This document shows positions 41,021 through 53,429 of a stretch of 64,000 bases of DNA, piece after piece (positions within the stretch are counted from its first letter, which is position 1; every line of letters starts with the position of its first letter). Source of the stretch: Trichoplax adhaerens. Lineage: Eukaryota; Placozoa; Uniplacotomia; Trichoplacea; Trichoplacidae. A program made the position numbers and the translations under genes. The stretch is from assembly GCF_000150275.1 (NCBI RefSeq), contig NW_002060949.1:4765915-4829914 (forward strand), written 5' to 3'. The notes under the pieces are model-generated. The model did not search any database. It worked only from the letters and a program-made list of their open reading frames with translations, and was not told where the DNA came from.

Positions 41021-41107
41021 TACAGTACAGTACAGTACCAAGTGGGCGTTGGACTCTACAGTCTACAGTACTGTAGGCGCTGTGATTGTAGGACAGGGCA
41101 GGGGCCC

Positions 41108-41252
41108 CAGGGGGTGAGCTATTAAAGAAAAAATTTTACCCTGCACCACGTTTTCCGTCAAAATTTCCCTACCGACCAAGGTTTTTTTAGACGGTAGGGA
41201 GATTTTGACGGAAAACGGGGGGAGGGTGCAATTTTTTCTTTAGTAGTCCCTG
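41108..41252. mobile_element. Hairpin element, 145 bp, arms of about 56 bp, CAGGG termini
   Basis: The left arm (41119-41174) and right arm (about 41192-41247) are near-perfect inverted repeats containing CGTTTTCCGTCAAAAT on the left and its complement on the right, with a ~17-base loop. The outer ends read CAGGGGG and CCCTG, resembling hAT-type termini. I see no 8-bp target-site duplication, so the boundaries and class are tentative. Confidence 0.7.
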
Positions 41253-41419
41253 ATTTAGCTATACTGTAGTTGATATCACTGCGCTCAAGCGACAGAAGAT
41301 ACAGTACAATCTAGAGTACTGTACAGTATAGATTATAACGGTTTGAACCGAACCGAACCTTCCTCAGATCTAGTACAGTACTGTAGACATGGAATGAATG
41401 ACAGTAGTGTACTGTAGAC

Positions 41420-41710
41420 TGCACACAGTATCCGAGAAATTTTTCCTAATTTTAACTAAAACAAAAATAAAATGAATGTACAGAACTTGAACAAATTACT
41501 TATCAAACGATAGTAAATGAGTCTATTAATGCGAATCTGTTAATTTAATTTGCGTACAATATCCAGATCTTTCACAAATTAAGTTGAAAGTGAAATCGTT
41601 ACTCTCCAAATTCGCCGACATTACAGTGCCTAAAAATCTCTACAGTATACTAATCACCTTGCTACAGTACAAAGTAATCCTGGAAATTCTTACGGACCCA
41701 CAATCTGTAG
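41420..41710. repeat. Dispersed repeat (copy 3), upstream of PRODH
   Basis: Shares GTCC/ATCCGAGAAA, ATGTACAGAACTT.AACAAAT and TTTGCGTAC segments with 53460-53690, and AAAATCTC plus GCTACAGTACAAA segments with 54180-54420. It is diverged but colinear. The family is unknown. Confidence 0.7.
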
Positions 41711-41981
41711 CGTACAGTGTATTGTGCACAGTACAGTCATACACTACAGTACTGTACTGTACTGTACTGTGCTCCATGGTACAGTACAGTACGGTACTGT
41801 ATGCTGTATCGCTGACGGTGACCTTACATCCAATACGGTACGACCGTATGCTAGCGGCGGACTGTCCTCCGAGATTTAATTCATGAATTATACAGACGTT
41901 TTCAAAATAGAAATTTGGGACTGTTGGATCCGTTGTGGTTGATCTTGAAATAGTTATTATTATTATTAACAGGTTAATACT

Positions 41982-44900
41982 ATGGCTAACCTATTGCGTC
42001 TTAGACCGTTGAAAGGAATCAGAGCAAATCCATGGATGGCAGGATGTTTGAAAGGATCAAAGATGCCGTTCAATGATAGTGGAAGGCTGTTCATACGACG
42101 TGGGATTGTCTTATCAACAAGTGTAAAAAATTCCCATCATCATCCAGTCCAATGTCGGCAGGAAACACCTCCTCAAGATGAGACCATCAAATTTGATAAT
42201 TATCGAATTGCTTACAAGGATAAAACTCCATTAGAACTTTTACGTGGAGTTTTGGTCTACAGATCGTTAACGATCGATTATTTAGTTGATAATGCTATCT
42301 GGGTACGTCCATACAAACATTAGCGCCATCGGTCATGATGAATATTAAAAGGATGAATTAGAATTGTATTCATTAAAAGTTCAAAGTGTTATACAATATA
42401 AAACTACGGTACTGCACTACGTCTTCTTCACCATGGATTAATCAATACATTTAGCAAGGTCAATTCAACAAGTCAATGATCCTACTGTATACATACGCAA
42501 ATCGAATTTTTCAATGAGTTGATGTTTAACGTAAAAGCTGCTTTTAAATGTGTTCGGACTAGTCTAAGGATTAATAGAGAGAGCTGCATCGACCTACAGT
42601 ACTCATAATTCTATGGTTGGCAATAGTCCATGCTTCCATATACTCCACTACTCGTTATTACTGTAAATACTATACACTGTATAGGTTATCCCTCGATATT
42701 CACTATGAAATTATCTACTCTTTCCTTTGACCCTAAATAGGACTGTAAAACTCTTGCTATGATTCACCTTGCAAGTGGTTCTTAATTGACTTTCAATCTT
42801 TCTATTATACTAATAGATTATGAAGAAATCCAGGAGCTTACTTGGTAGAACTTTATTCGATAAATTGATGCGAGCAACAATTTATGGTCAGTTCGTAGCT
42901 GGCGAAAATCGAACCGAAATTATGACTAAAATTCATAAGATGGCTGATTGTGGCGTCAGTCCTATTCTAGATTATGCTACTGAGGAAGATATCACTCGCA
43001 ACCAGGTTGTTAAGGCCATGAAGTAAGTTACATAGTGCTAGTATAGATGGTAAAATAGTGAGGAAATGAATTAGTGATACATCCAACGTAAATAAATTCA
43101 CTCATAGCGTAGAGTGTTGAATCCAGTATACAAACTGATCCATACTAGGCTCCCTATTAATCTTACCCATGAATTTTATCTCGAAGCTTTACAAAAGTTA
43201 TTGATTCTCTTGTAACTACAATTTAAATTTATTCTACTCGTGATGTTTAACCATGATCAAGTGTACAGTACTTCGGTAACTAAGTTGAAACTGTTGTTCC
43301 ATCTCTTTTGTAAATTTTCATGCATCTATTAGCTAGTAAAATGTACATACTTTATTTTAGCATTACTTTATTATATAGATTAGTTCTTCTACAAATGATT
43401 ATCTACATCTATCTCTCTGTAATAGGAGCCGAAAAATAACTGTATAGAACGTAGCAACATATACTTGCATATGTGCAGGATATAAACGTTACAAAAATAC
43501 TCGAATGTAGTGTGTGATAGAACATTCAACCCACTTAATACGCTAGTCGTGATATCTACACAACAAGTGTTACCATGGATCTCTGCTGTACCTTCGATAC
43601 TTTATATCAGGGGCTACTCATCTTTAGAGTAGTCTCTATTTTGTATTACAATTTTTCTACTATTAATTATCACCTTTGAAGTACTGTACAGGTCGAACAC
43701 GAAATTTCTATGTCCTCCAATATACGGGTATTCATACTACAGTACGATGTATCATATATATCCGTGCATTATACTTATTATATAATATACTGTATATGTG
43801 CCAACTGAAATGGATGATTGCAAATATTGCGTACCGGAAATTATATGCAATTGACAGACTCTAAAGTAGATAATCATTCTTTGCATATACCATGCATTTG
43901 AGCTCACATTTTCACACATAACCTAATACGATTTGCACCTGGATGCGATTTCTATATAGAAATTCTACAACCTGTGCTAACCCCATATACGGTATCTTCA
44001 TGCTCCTATAAAGCGTATACTGCACAAGTTAAATACGCAATATTTCTTAAAAAACTACTAAAGCAAAAGTACTGCTAGAGAAAAGTACTTCGTACCGACA
44101 TTTCTTGTATATACACATAATTATACAGTACTATATAGTATCTTATTAGCATACACTCTGTATGCATTAATTGTACAGTGTCATTTAAAGATTAATCTGT
44201 AGATTGACATTAATGTAATTATAGTTTCAATTCTTATAAATTTTATATCATCTAATATCTTGCTCTTATTAATTATTTGCAACAGCAAGGAAATGGTTAG
44301 TGCGAAATTGGAAACAGGTAACCTACTGTCTATACTTGACACGATTCAATATTTAAATAATATTTTCGCTAGTTAAGCATACATTGTTGGCTGTACACTT
44401 TACTAATGAACATTTATGTTAATTAATTAACCACATTGCACCTTATTATGACTTTCGCTAAAACATGAATACACTTTTAACTACAGATAGTTTTGTGAAT
44501 GTTACAAATTCAGTCATGTAAATCGAGAATAAGAAGTTCTTTTTTCATATACTACTGTATTCGTTCACTTTGTCTTTGTTTTACTAGTTAATACTTTACG
44601 AATTATCAAATTTCAGCTACATAAGCGAGGTGTGACTGTACGTATACACGTGATCTAATCAGCCACAAAATAGCAACTTTTGCTATAGTCAACCCTACCT
44701 AGCCAAGTGTATACCTTAACATATTCAATTCATACCGGTTTTATATTTATTTTTACTCAACAACTACAGTTAGCACTAGAGTTCCAGTTGAAACTCAATT
44801 TCAAGCGGATGAGCGATTTGCCGATCGTCGGGAAAACGTAATTTGTGCAAGAACGTACTTCTACGAGGGCGAACGAAAGTGTGATGAAAATCTAGAAACA

Positions 44901-47900
44901 TTTATGCGCTGCATCGAAACTGCCAGTAAGAGCTAATATAATAGAAAATTATCTAGTAGATAAGATGTAATTATTGATCTTGCAATGGAAAGATTGATTA
45001 AGTTCATTATCCGTATCTTGTGAGCTTTGTTTGCATTTGATTATAACTTTCAAAGAGATAATTATATCTTGCACTAAGTATTTGTCACAATTCAAACTCT
45101 ACGACAAGGAAACGTAAAGTAAAAGTCTATAAATAACTACTGACTTAAACGCTCTTTTACTAAACGTTAACCACACACAGCAAAGTACCGTAAAGATAGA
45201 AATTTTATTAGCATGGACGCATCTACAACTTTTCACGACTCAATTTAACTCAAAATGTCCCCGTTTATATAGAAACCGTCTAACTTGTAAACGATAGTAT
45301 TATTATTATACCTTACTAAGAGAGACATCTCGAACTAAGATATTCCTTGCATAGCTTTATCTATAAGTAAATATTTTTAACCTATTAACTCACACTTAAT
45401 CTTAATCTAAGCATGTATGCCGCCTAGTTCAACTATTATAAGCTAGAACTTGAATCATCTTACTACTATCTACGCATAATAACAATCACTATCAAATATG
45501 TAACAAACTATCACAAATAATATCCACGTTAAAGCATTACTTATCTAACCGAGCACTACAAATATGGATATTTTTCATATTAGCAAATACTGTACTATTA
45601 AACTATCCTAGCGGTAAGGTAGCGCCGTAACAGTATTAAATTATGCTTATTAACAGTAAGTACAGCAAATATTATATGCCTATTTGCAGATCTGAATCAT
45701 TTAGCGGAGCAGAAGTATTATTTGAACTATTTCAACTGCTGTTAGATCGTTTTATTTTTATGTTTCTATGAAATTTCGACATTTAGAACAAAATGCCGCT
45801 TTTAAATGATTATCATATTAGACTTTACTTTTATCATCAGTTAAGATGATGATAAAGACTAAAAGTTATTGTAATGAAATGAACGACATAATTATAGAAG
45901 GCATGGGTAGGCGCCCACTTATTGCTGTAAAAGTGACCGCATTGGGAGAGCCTAGGCTGCTAGTAAGTGATACGAGTATGATTATTAGTAAAGCAGAACG
46001 TATGTATGTCATTGATTTATTACTTATAATATCGTTTATCGATTAACAGCTTATATTATAACTGATATAGATTTACAATAATTTGCCATTATCTAATTAT
46101 ACCTCGTATAGACGATGAAGTAATATTGCTACGTATATACGTATATCTGTAGTTTCTACTGATATAGATCTACAATAATATGCCATTATCTAATTATACC
46201 TCGTATAGACGATGAAGTAATATTACTCCGTATATACATATGTCTATAGTTACTACGGATATAGATTTGCAATGATTTACCATTATCTAATATACCTCGT
46301 ATAGACGATGAAGTAATATTATTACGTATATACGTATATCTGTAGTTACAGCTGTCCGCTACTCTTAATCAGACCGAAAGTCTCTTTAACCTAATCGCTA
46401 TTCAAGCTGATGATGCTATGGATCGCTGTATCACGTTGGAAAGCTTTAAGAAAGCGTTAGATAAACTACAGGTGAAATTCATAATTGTGATATTAAATAA
46501 TCATAATTAATGAAACAACTAGGCAGCTCCAGTATCCGTAACCTTAGGTGTACCCGCTATAATGACTATTATACAGTATTTGCTAATATCAACTGCTTTT
46601 TCTCATGCCTTGGCAGCCATGTACATTTCTGTTTATAACACCTACTTTGCATTAATTAAAAGATGCCGCTTACTAATGAACAAGCCACTGAAGTGTTCAG
46701 CTGGATTGATATAAATGAAACTGGGTGTGTGCCGTAGATGTATGATAGAATATAAATTATTAGAATTCTAAACATTATCAATAAAGTAATCGTTTTATTA
46801 CAAAATATAGAAAAATAGGAAGGATTGATTGGGGTAGAGCTCTACAACCTCATATGAAGGTTACCAACTTCTTTTCCAAATTAAAGGTAATATCTTAAAA
46901 TAATTAGCCACCATTGTGATACCGTTTAATCGTTTATTATTACCGTTTTTGAATTTAAAATAACATCAAAATTTCTAGGATGCGACTGGTAAGCCATTAT
47001 TCGTTCCATTGGAAGAAGAAGATCTAATACAATGGAAGAAAGTTGTACATAGGCTTCAAGCTCTTGTTGAGGTATGTCTAACCTCTACACCCTCGCACGT
47101 TATTAACAGTGTTTGTCAGCTATTAGTCTTAATGCTTGCCTACTCTTTCAGTGTGCTATCCATAGGAATGTTACTCTTATGGTAGATGCGGAACAGACTT
47201 ATTTTCAACCCGCAATAAGTTGTTTAACAAAAGATTTGCAAAAGGTCTACAATAAAGAAAAAGGATATGTCTTTAATACATATCAATGCTATTTAAAGGT
47301 AGTTTATCGCTATTTTAGCCTTAGCATGATGTTATACAAATTGACTCTTATCGCTTAAAAGAAGTAATTAATAATACTTGAGTAGAACACGCCCTGCGCA
47401 CTAGCAACTGACTTGGCAGAAGCTAAAAGAGAGAATTACATATTTGGAGTTAAGCTAGTTAGGGGAGCTTACATGGATCAAGAAAGATTGCGTGCAGAAA
47501 CTTTAGGTTATGAGGATCCAGTCCAACCTAACATAGAATCAACGACACAATGTTATAATAAAATGTTAACCATGATTATGAATAACATAAAAAACTCGGA
47601 AATAATTGTCGCTTCTCACAATGAGGGAACGGTTAAATTTGCTATCGAAAAGTAGGAGTTAATATTCTTTTTCTAGTCTGCATTAATTTACCTATTGGAA
47701 TGATTTTACAATCGATTACGAATTTATTGTAGGATGAAAGAACTTGACATACGAAAAGATGAGAATAAGGTACTGTTTGGTCAACTATACGGAATGTGCG
47801 ATCGAATTACGTATGCGTTAGGTAAGATACAATTCATTCTTTGTATTTCCCTTTTAATAAAGAAATGTCTATGACACCGTAAGAGACTACTATATAGCTT

Positions 47901-48173
47901 AACATTGCAAACAATGCTAAAATATTGATCGAATGTTGTTGAATGTACTGCCAAACAGGAGCTGCTGGTTATTGTGCGTATAAGCTTGTTCCGTACGGTC
48001 CAGTTGACGAGGTATTACCGTATTTAACTCGTAGAGCTTTAGAAAACAGAGGATTTGTTTCGGGAGCTACGCGAGAACGAGAACTGATGTGGAAGGAATT
48101 TAAGCACCGTTATTTTTCTGATAAATCTGGAACTGATAATATCGATAATATGAATAAATACAACGTCAATTAG
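41982..48173 (+). CDS. PRODH: Proline dehydrogenase, mitochondrial, 13 exons
   Basis: Exons: 41982-42302, 42817-43022, 44286-44317, 44770-44925, 45898-45962, 46352-46471, 46663-46724, ~46823-46886, 46979-47071, 47152-47298, 47386-47651, 47733-47821 and 47959-48173 (TAG). About 611 residues (human 600). The N-terminus is Arg/Lys-rich, as in a matrix-targeting sequence. The enzyme oxidises L-proline to pyrroline-5-carboxylate with FAD and feeds electrons to the respiratory chain. Landmarks: FYGQ-like [37 protein letters not shown], the animal EF-hand-like insert (DINETG...IDW), [57 protein letters not shown] and the substrate-binding Arg pair in YLTRRALEN (about 565-566). The usual LGQAG is LGAAG here. 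The exon 7/8 junction is ambiguous by one residue. Intron 4 holds a solo LTR and intron 5 a 97-bp tandem repeat. Confidence 0.95.
45083..45632 (-). mobile_element. Solo LTR, copy B (550 bp), in PRODH intron 4
   Basis: On the minus strand it begins TGTTACGGCG and ends AATTGTGACA. It is flanked by the perfect 5-bp duplication GTATT (45078-45082 and 45633-45637). A TATATAAA box (about 45264-45271) and an AATAAA signal (45204-45209) are in the right order on the minus strand. Same family and orientation as copy A, with scattered substitutions and small indels between them. Antisense to PRODH. Confidence 0.9.
46061..46350. repeat. Three-copy tandem repeat, 97-bp period, in PRODH intron 5
   Basis: GATATAGAT starts units at 46064, 46161 and 46258. 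Each has CATTATCTAAT, ACCTCGTATAGACGATGAAG and a near-palindromic CGTATATACGTATA element. The third unit ends at the acceptor of the exon starting 46352. Confidence 0.9.
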
Positions 48174-49003
48174 AACTTATTTTAAAACATTATGACTACG
48201 TATGGCCCCTTGCAATCTCAGATGCCTGTTACTTAAAGTATAAACGGTATCACATTTTATATTAACTATTTTGTGTCACTCGCTTTCTTCAAATGGAACA
48301 TTATAAACCTGTATGGTAACGCTTTTACAATATGTTCCAGGTAAAGTGTGCTTGTGTTTTACGTAATCATCGAAAGATGGATGAATTTTAAAGAATGCGA
48401 TAAGTTAAATTTAGCCTATCTAGTTTATTTCTTTTCATATAATGCAGCGATACTCAACCTATGTACATACAGTACTATTTCAAAATATGCATTTTGAACA
48501 AGGAGGCCGAAGCCTTAGTTGAATTAGTACGTCTATCAAGCAATACTCGTATTTGGTAACATGGCTACAGTAGCCCGTAGATGTTATATATGACCTTTTT
48601 ATTTATTGATGAGGCTTACATCGCAATTATCACTTGTTTTCATGTATAATACAGTGCAATAGTATCTCATTTGAGGAATAGAACTTACAGAAATTATAAT
48701 CTTTGTATCAACTTCGCTACATCTATATCGAAGAAGACAAAAGTCATTTTAATGACTTTACAAATAAAAGAAAGCCTTGAATGTACGAATCAGTTCATAA
48801 ATTTCTCTGTTAAAAAAATAGAAACTTTCAAATTTACGAACGTCACATTAGCTATATTACAAATAAGTGTATTTGAAATAGCAGACCCTAATCAGGAAAT
48901 TTTCAATATTATACGTAGTATCAATAGAAGCAAAAAGGAGATAAAACTGATCAAAAATGAGTAATCATTATAAAATAAATGTTTAGTAAACCATAAGTTT
49001 TCA
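48174..49003. other. Convergent intergenic gap between PRODH and ROGDI
   Basis: Holds the 3' ends of two converging genes. The 97-codon frame at 48671-48964 (+) is AT-biased, has no recognised motif and lies just beyond the ROGDI stop, so I do not call it a gene. Confidence 0.5.
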
Positions 49004-52000
49004 TTAAGTTCGAGAAGCCTGAACCTAAAGGAGAAAAGCAATCGTTATGACAATATCAGTATTAGCAAATAAAACAGCTATAATGTCTATACTAACGCGT
49101 ACCCTATTTCATAGCTACAATAAATCGTAACAGAAATAGATTATATCGTTAAATAGTGGATGTGCATTGTAATATAGTGACTCACCTTGTCTTTCATTTG
49201 CTGACAAAGTCGTAAAGCTAGTGAGATACTTCTTAAAACATTGGACAGTCTTGGTATACACGTTTCTACCTGAGGAACAGAAAACGCTCATTTTAAGAAC
49301 GGCAACACCCCCATCAATTCCGGCAGTATTTGTTGAGCATTAAAAATATGCGCCGACAAAATATTTATCGAAATACCTGCATATTATGCGCTATCTCATA
49401 CATGACTTTGGCACCGGACAGCTGCGTGTTTATGCTATATTTAGAGAATGCGGATTGTTACTGTGACGTCATTCAATAACGATGCGATGAAACTTTCTCA
49501 TATGGAGAATATACTTACAACGTAGTACCAATTAAACTTGTATTCCCAGGTTTCTATTAAAATATATAATTCAAGATCGCGTTCAAAATTATGAAATATT
49601 TTATCTTGTAGTAAGATCATAGGAAAAAATGGATTATTAATTGGTTGTGAAAAGTTTAAAATCATACATATTGGATCTGGGAGGCTTGATTAGGGGATTT
49701 AAGATTGAAAAAGTATAATTTCATGATCAATTGGTCTCTATTGATATAAAAGTCGGTCAATACATCTTCAGGCAATGGAGGATCAAACATATTCTAAATA
49801 TTTAAATCGAGAACATAATTATACAGTTAGATAACAAAAAGTCGTCAATGTTGCATTACTATCATAATAGGTATTACACTGCTTTCGGAATTTAAGATTT
49901 CAGCTGGATGTCTGATAGTAGGTAAAATTAAGGCGGTTTCAGCTTGACTTAAGCTATTCATGAAGTTATCAATAATCTAATGTGAAATGAAGACAATAAT
50001 GTACAAATATTACTTCCAGATCTCTATATAATAAAAAGTATTGCATCACATTTATCTAAAACTAAGACAACACCGTGACTTTGTAAATATGAATTTTATT
50101 GATACCCACTTTACAAACTTCATCGCCGGACTTGAAAAGCTTGCCTTTCGTTTGCTCAAAAGACTTTAATGCTATATTTACAAACCGAGTTGCGTCTCGT
50201 AACTATTGAAAAGGTAGTTGTAAAATTAAGTTACTTGGAAGTATAGGGCCATTTTCGATACTAAATAACAATATCTTTACTAAATTAGTATTAATACCTT
50301 AACATCATAAACTTCTAAACATTATACGATAATTCATTAATAGAGAGTTAGTAATACGTTGCGGTAAGAGTGATTGTTTTAGGAGTTATCGTGAACACTT
50401 GTGTATGTTAAACAATACCACACTCATTGTGTCTACTGTATGTATTCATAGTTTTAGGTACACATTTACTAGAGCATATTTTTGTTTGCGAAGAATGTTG
50501 TACCCTACAAAGCTAATATCGAAATTAGCTCAATACATTCAAATCTTAATGGATAAATTTACCTGAAATAATCTAAGAGGCCAACATTCACGAATTCCAA
50601 TTGAGACCTGGGTAGGATTCACTTTACTAGGCCTTGTAACCGTAATATCCTTTAATCAATGCAAAAATCGCAGATTTATCTAATCTCTAAACTATTTTAC
50701 ATAGCTATATAGTATTAAATTACGTTATTAAAGTTAATGAAAATAAATCATTTCATGCCACTTACCGCTTTAGTTATACTATCTGCATTGATAGTGATAA
50801 TGCCCTTAACTAAATCTTTCCTTTATTGCATATACGAAATAATAAATGTAAATCAAATAGAGAGATTTGGACTACGTTATCCTGTACTATCATTCTTTCG
50901 TTATGATTTATTTTAGAAAGGATAAATTTCTTAATATGCTAAGTAAATATTTCGTACTTACTGGGGCAAAGTCATTTTAAAATTTTCAGGCTTTGCTTCA
51001 GAATCTTCAACTTTGATAAGGGAAGGTGTCATTAAAGATATTAGAATTGAATATATCAAATAACAAGATCGCCGAATCGGATGCTGAAATTATATTACTG
51101 TTGTACCGTAATTCTTATGATTTAGAAATATACAGTACAGTATGATAATTACCGTATACTTGCATATTATTTATTTAAATCTTATAAGGTACAGTGTATC
51201 AAGTAGTCAGCATAGTCATGACTTAACAATGCTCTCTGTTGAAGCTTAGAGTAAAGTGGCATCAACGTGCATTTAAACGGTTACAAAACTTCAGTATCAA
51301 CGAGAGGCAGTTAATGGCATGTACCATGCATGGTGTTTTATATGAACAGCAAGATGCAATAAATAGATAATAGATACTTTACTCTCTCAATGGAGAACTA
51401 AATAATGGGTTAAGATCACACAGTAATCAAGCACGTGAAATAAAACTTGCTATTTTTGATGATGTAAAAATTAGTAACTCAACTTACCTATTACATTCAT
51501 TACTCCTAAATTTTGTTCAGAAATCTAATAAGCAAAATCAACAGGAGCATTTTAAAGTCCAGTTAAATATGATGAATACAATGATTACGGGTCGTAGAAT
51601 AATTTAATATATGAAAGACGCTTCTGAGTATTATTAAAGGGATTTTACTGTTGAATCATTGACTATACAAAGATACGACGATAGACAGTACTTGACTGAT
51701 AGGCACCTTAATAAATTCACCAAGACGATTGAAATCTTGTGGCAAATCGTAATGTAGCAACCATTGAAATTCCTTACCCTGCACGTTATGAATAGTAAGC
51801 AGTCTTTAAACATATTATTCGATGAAAATATACGTATGAAAACTGTAGCTGTCAGCAAGCGAATAGTGGAGATTGACTAATTTTAAACTTTCGACCTTGC
51901 ATAAGGGTATCACGAATCAAAAGAGTTAGTCGCCTTTATCAATATAGCAGCAAATAGGAATTCAAGTTTGTAAGTTTACTAGTCTCAGTTACAATAAGTT

Positions 52001-53210
52001 AAGCAGAAATCATTTACATTTCCTTATAAAATTGGTATCAGGCTACAACTGATTTTTTTAGTTCTTTCGACTAACCATAGTGCAAGTTTTTTTAATTAGA
52101 ATATAAATTTTACAGCTAGCTTACTGAGTCAATGAATAATCTCTGGAGAGATTTAAGAATGGATCTGAAATTGCAATTCTACGCGCATGATATACTCAAT
52201 CAATTTTATAACTATCTGCAGAGTTGATATTCCCTAGAGATTATTACTATTATTATTATTCTAATTATCTGTCAACTCTCAAGCGTTGTTTACAACGATG
52301 CCTGCAGGTATGGTAAGCAAGCTAGTAAGTAAAATTGAAGCAAGTGTAATCTATACGAAGAATAATTGAGAGAATAACAAGTTGCCAACAAAGTACTGAG
52401 TGGGAAACCCAGTTATCATAGGCATAATTTATAGTGGCTATTCATAATTTAATTACCATTGCGTATTTGCGTTGTTACTGTACATGTAAATTGCAATTAC
52501 GTCCATATCATCACTACATACTACAGACCACGTAATAGCAATGATAATAATGGAATAATTTTTTCGGACTAGAAAAGCAATATGGTATAAAATAGTAGTG
52601 GTAGTACTCTACTACAACAACCTCAGTGACTGAATTTCCGTCTAATTTAACTGACTTTAGAGAAGAAACGAAGACTGCGGTCTCTAATACTGTACAGTAA
52701 TACAGTAGTATGAAAACACACTGGCTGCAGAATTGCATGAGGTATGATGGACATTCTTGTAATATTTCAAGCAACAGAAAGTCATGTGTTTCATAATATG
52801 GTGCGATCTAATATTAATGATGATCCATGATTATCCAATAAATTTATCATTGTTGGCAAAAAATGACAGAAGATGAAGCTTTCAATTGATTGCTTGTAGG
52901 ACATTGCAATCCTCATCGAACGTAGCTGTTCCCTAAGCTATTGAATCTTTCATTCACATGCAGAAGATTAACATGTTGCAATGTGCTCCCCCCATTTCTT
53001 ACACTGCGGTCATAAAAGTATCCTTTAAGTAATGGTAAGATATGAAAATTGGAAAGGGAAATCGACCTCTTAGATAGCAGCTTTCATACTGACAACATGC
53101 CTGTAATTTTGGTATCCTATGTTAAGATTTTGCTCTTCTCTACCGACCTTATTGACATTTTCCTTTTGTAGTTGCTGACGAAGTGGGGTAACATTTGCAA
53201 ATGCTGCCAT
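49004..53210 (-). CDS. ROGDI: ROGDI (leucine-zipper, RAVE-complex subunit) orthologue, about 12 short exons
   Basis: Exons in transcription order: 53210-53148 (ATG), 51778-51707, 51524-51488, 51010-50962, 50820-50766, 50632-50563, 50202-50110, 49976-49878, 49793-49668, 49421-49377, 49269-49186 and 49024-49004 (TAA). That gives about 270 residues (human 287). Segments align in order with human ROGDI: KEFQWLLHYDLP, SEAKPENFKMTLPQ, KDLVKGIITINADSI, IGIRECWPLRLFQLRDATRF, KLFKSGDEVCK, MFDPPLPEDVLTDFYINRDQ and RLCQQMKDK. ROGDI binds the DMXL/rabconnectin-3 proteins and helps assemble the V-ATPase. Uncertain points: the 50766/50632 junction is off by one base in my reading, a 35-base exon at 49553-49519 may or may not be used, and the C-terminus (VQASRT) differs from the usual end. 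Exon 1 is assigned from phase, a good ATG context and length. The 472-bp-spaced repeats lie just upstream. Confidence 0.85.
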
Positions 53211-53270
53211 CGTCACCACAGCCAATCGAACATGGAAAGTGCGTCGTAGTTCAGTAATTTAGTTTTGTCA

Positions 53271-53287
53271 CTCTCTCTCTCTCTCTC
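53271..53287. repeat. (CT)n microsatellite
   Basis: A short CT run about 60 bp upstream of the ROGDI start codon on the minus strand. As read by ROGDI it is a GA repeat, a common promoter-proximal element. Confidence 0.75.
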
Positions 53288-53429
53288 CTACAATAAATGG
53301 CTAATTTGAATCATGGCTCTATATCATAAGATAGTTTGTTCAATCCAACACCTCCACCCATCAAGACTGGAGAATTTGCTGAGGAAAGTGTGCAAGGGCA
53401 GTAAATCTTGATGATGAGATCAAAGCCAT

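Larger units (their letters stand above)
40970..41815. repeat. ACAGTAC/GTACTGT clusters upstream of PRODH
   Basis: Sub-clusters at about 40970-41040, 41050-41075, 41305-41330, 41375-41420 and 41700-41810 contain repeated TACAGTAC and GTACTGTAC. The last includes about five consecutive overlapping ACTGT units and ends about 170 bp before the PRODH ATG. Confidence 0.8.

Noticed and set aside
48671-48964. 97-codon plus-strand frame downstream of PRODH
   Set aside because: AT-biased residues, no motif, and several frames of this length are expected by chance at this composition.
51634-51858. 74-codon minus-strand frame
   Set aside because: It is the wrong frame over the ROGDI exon at 51707-51778, which reads KEFQWLLHYDLP in another frame.
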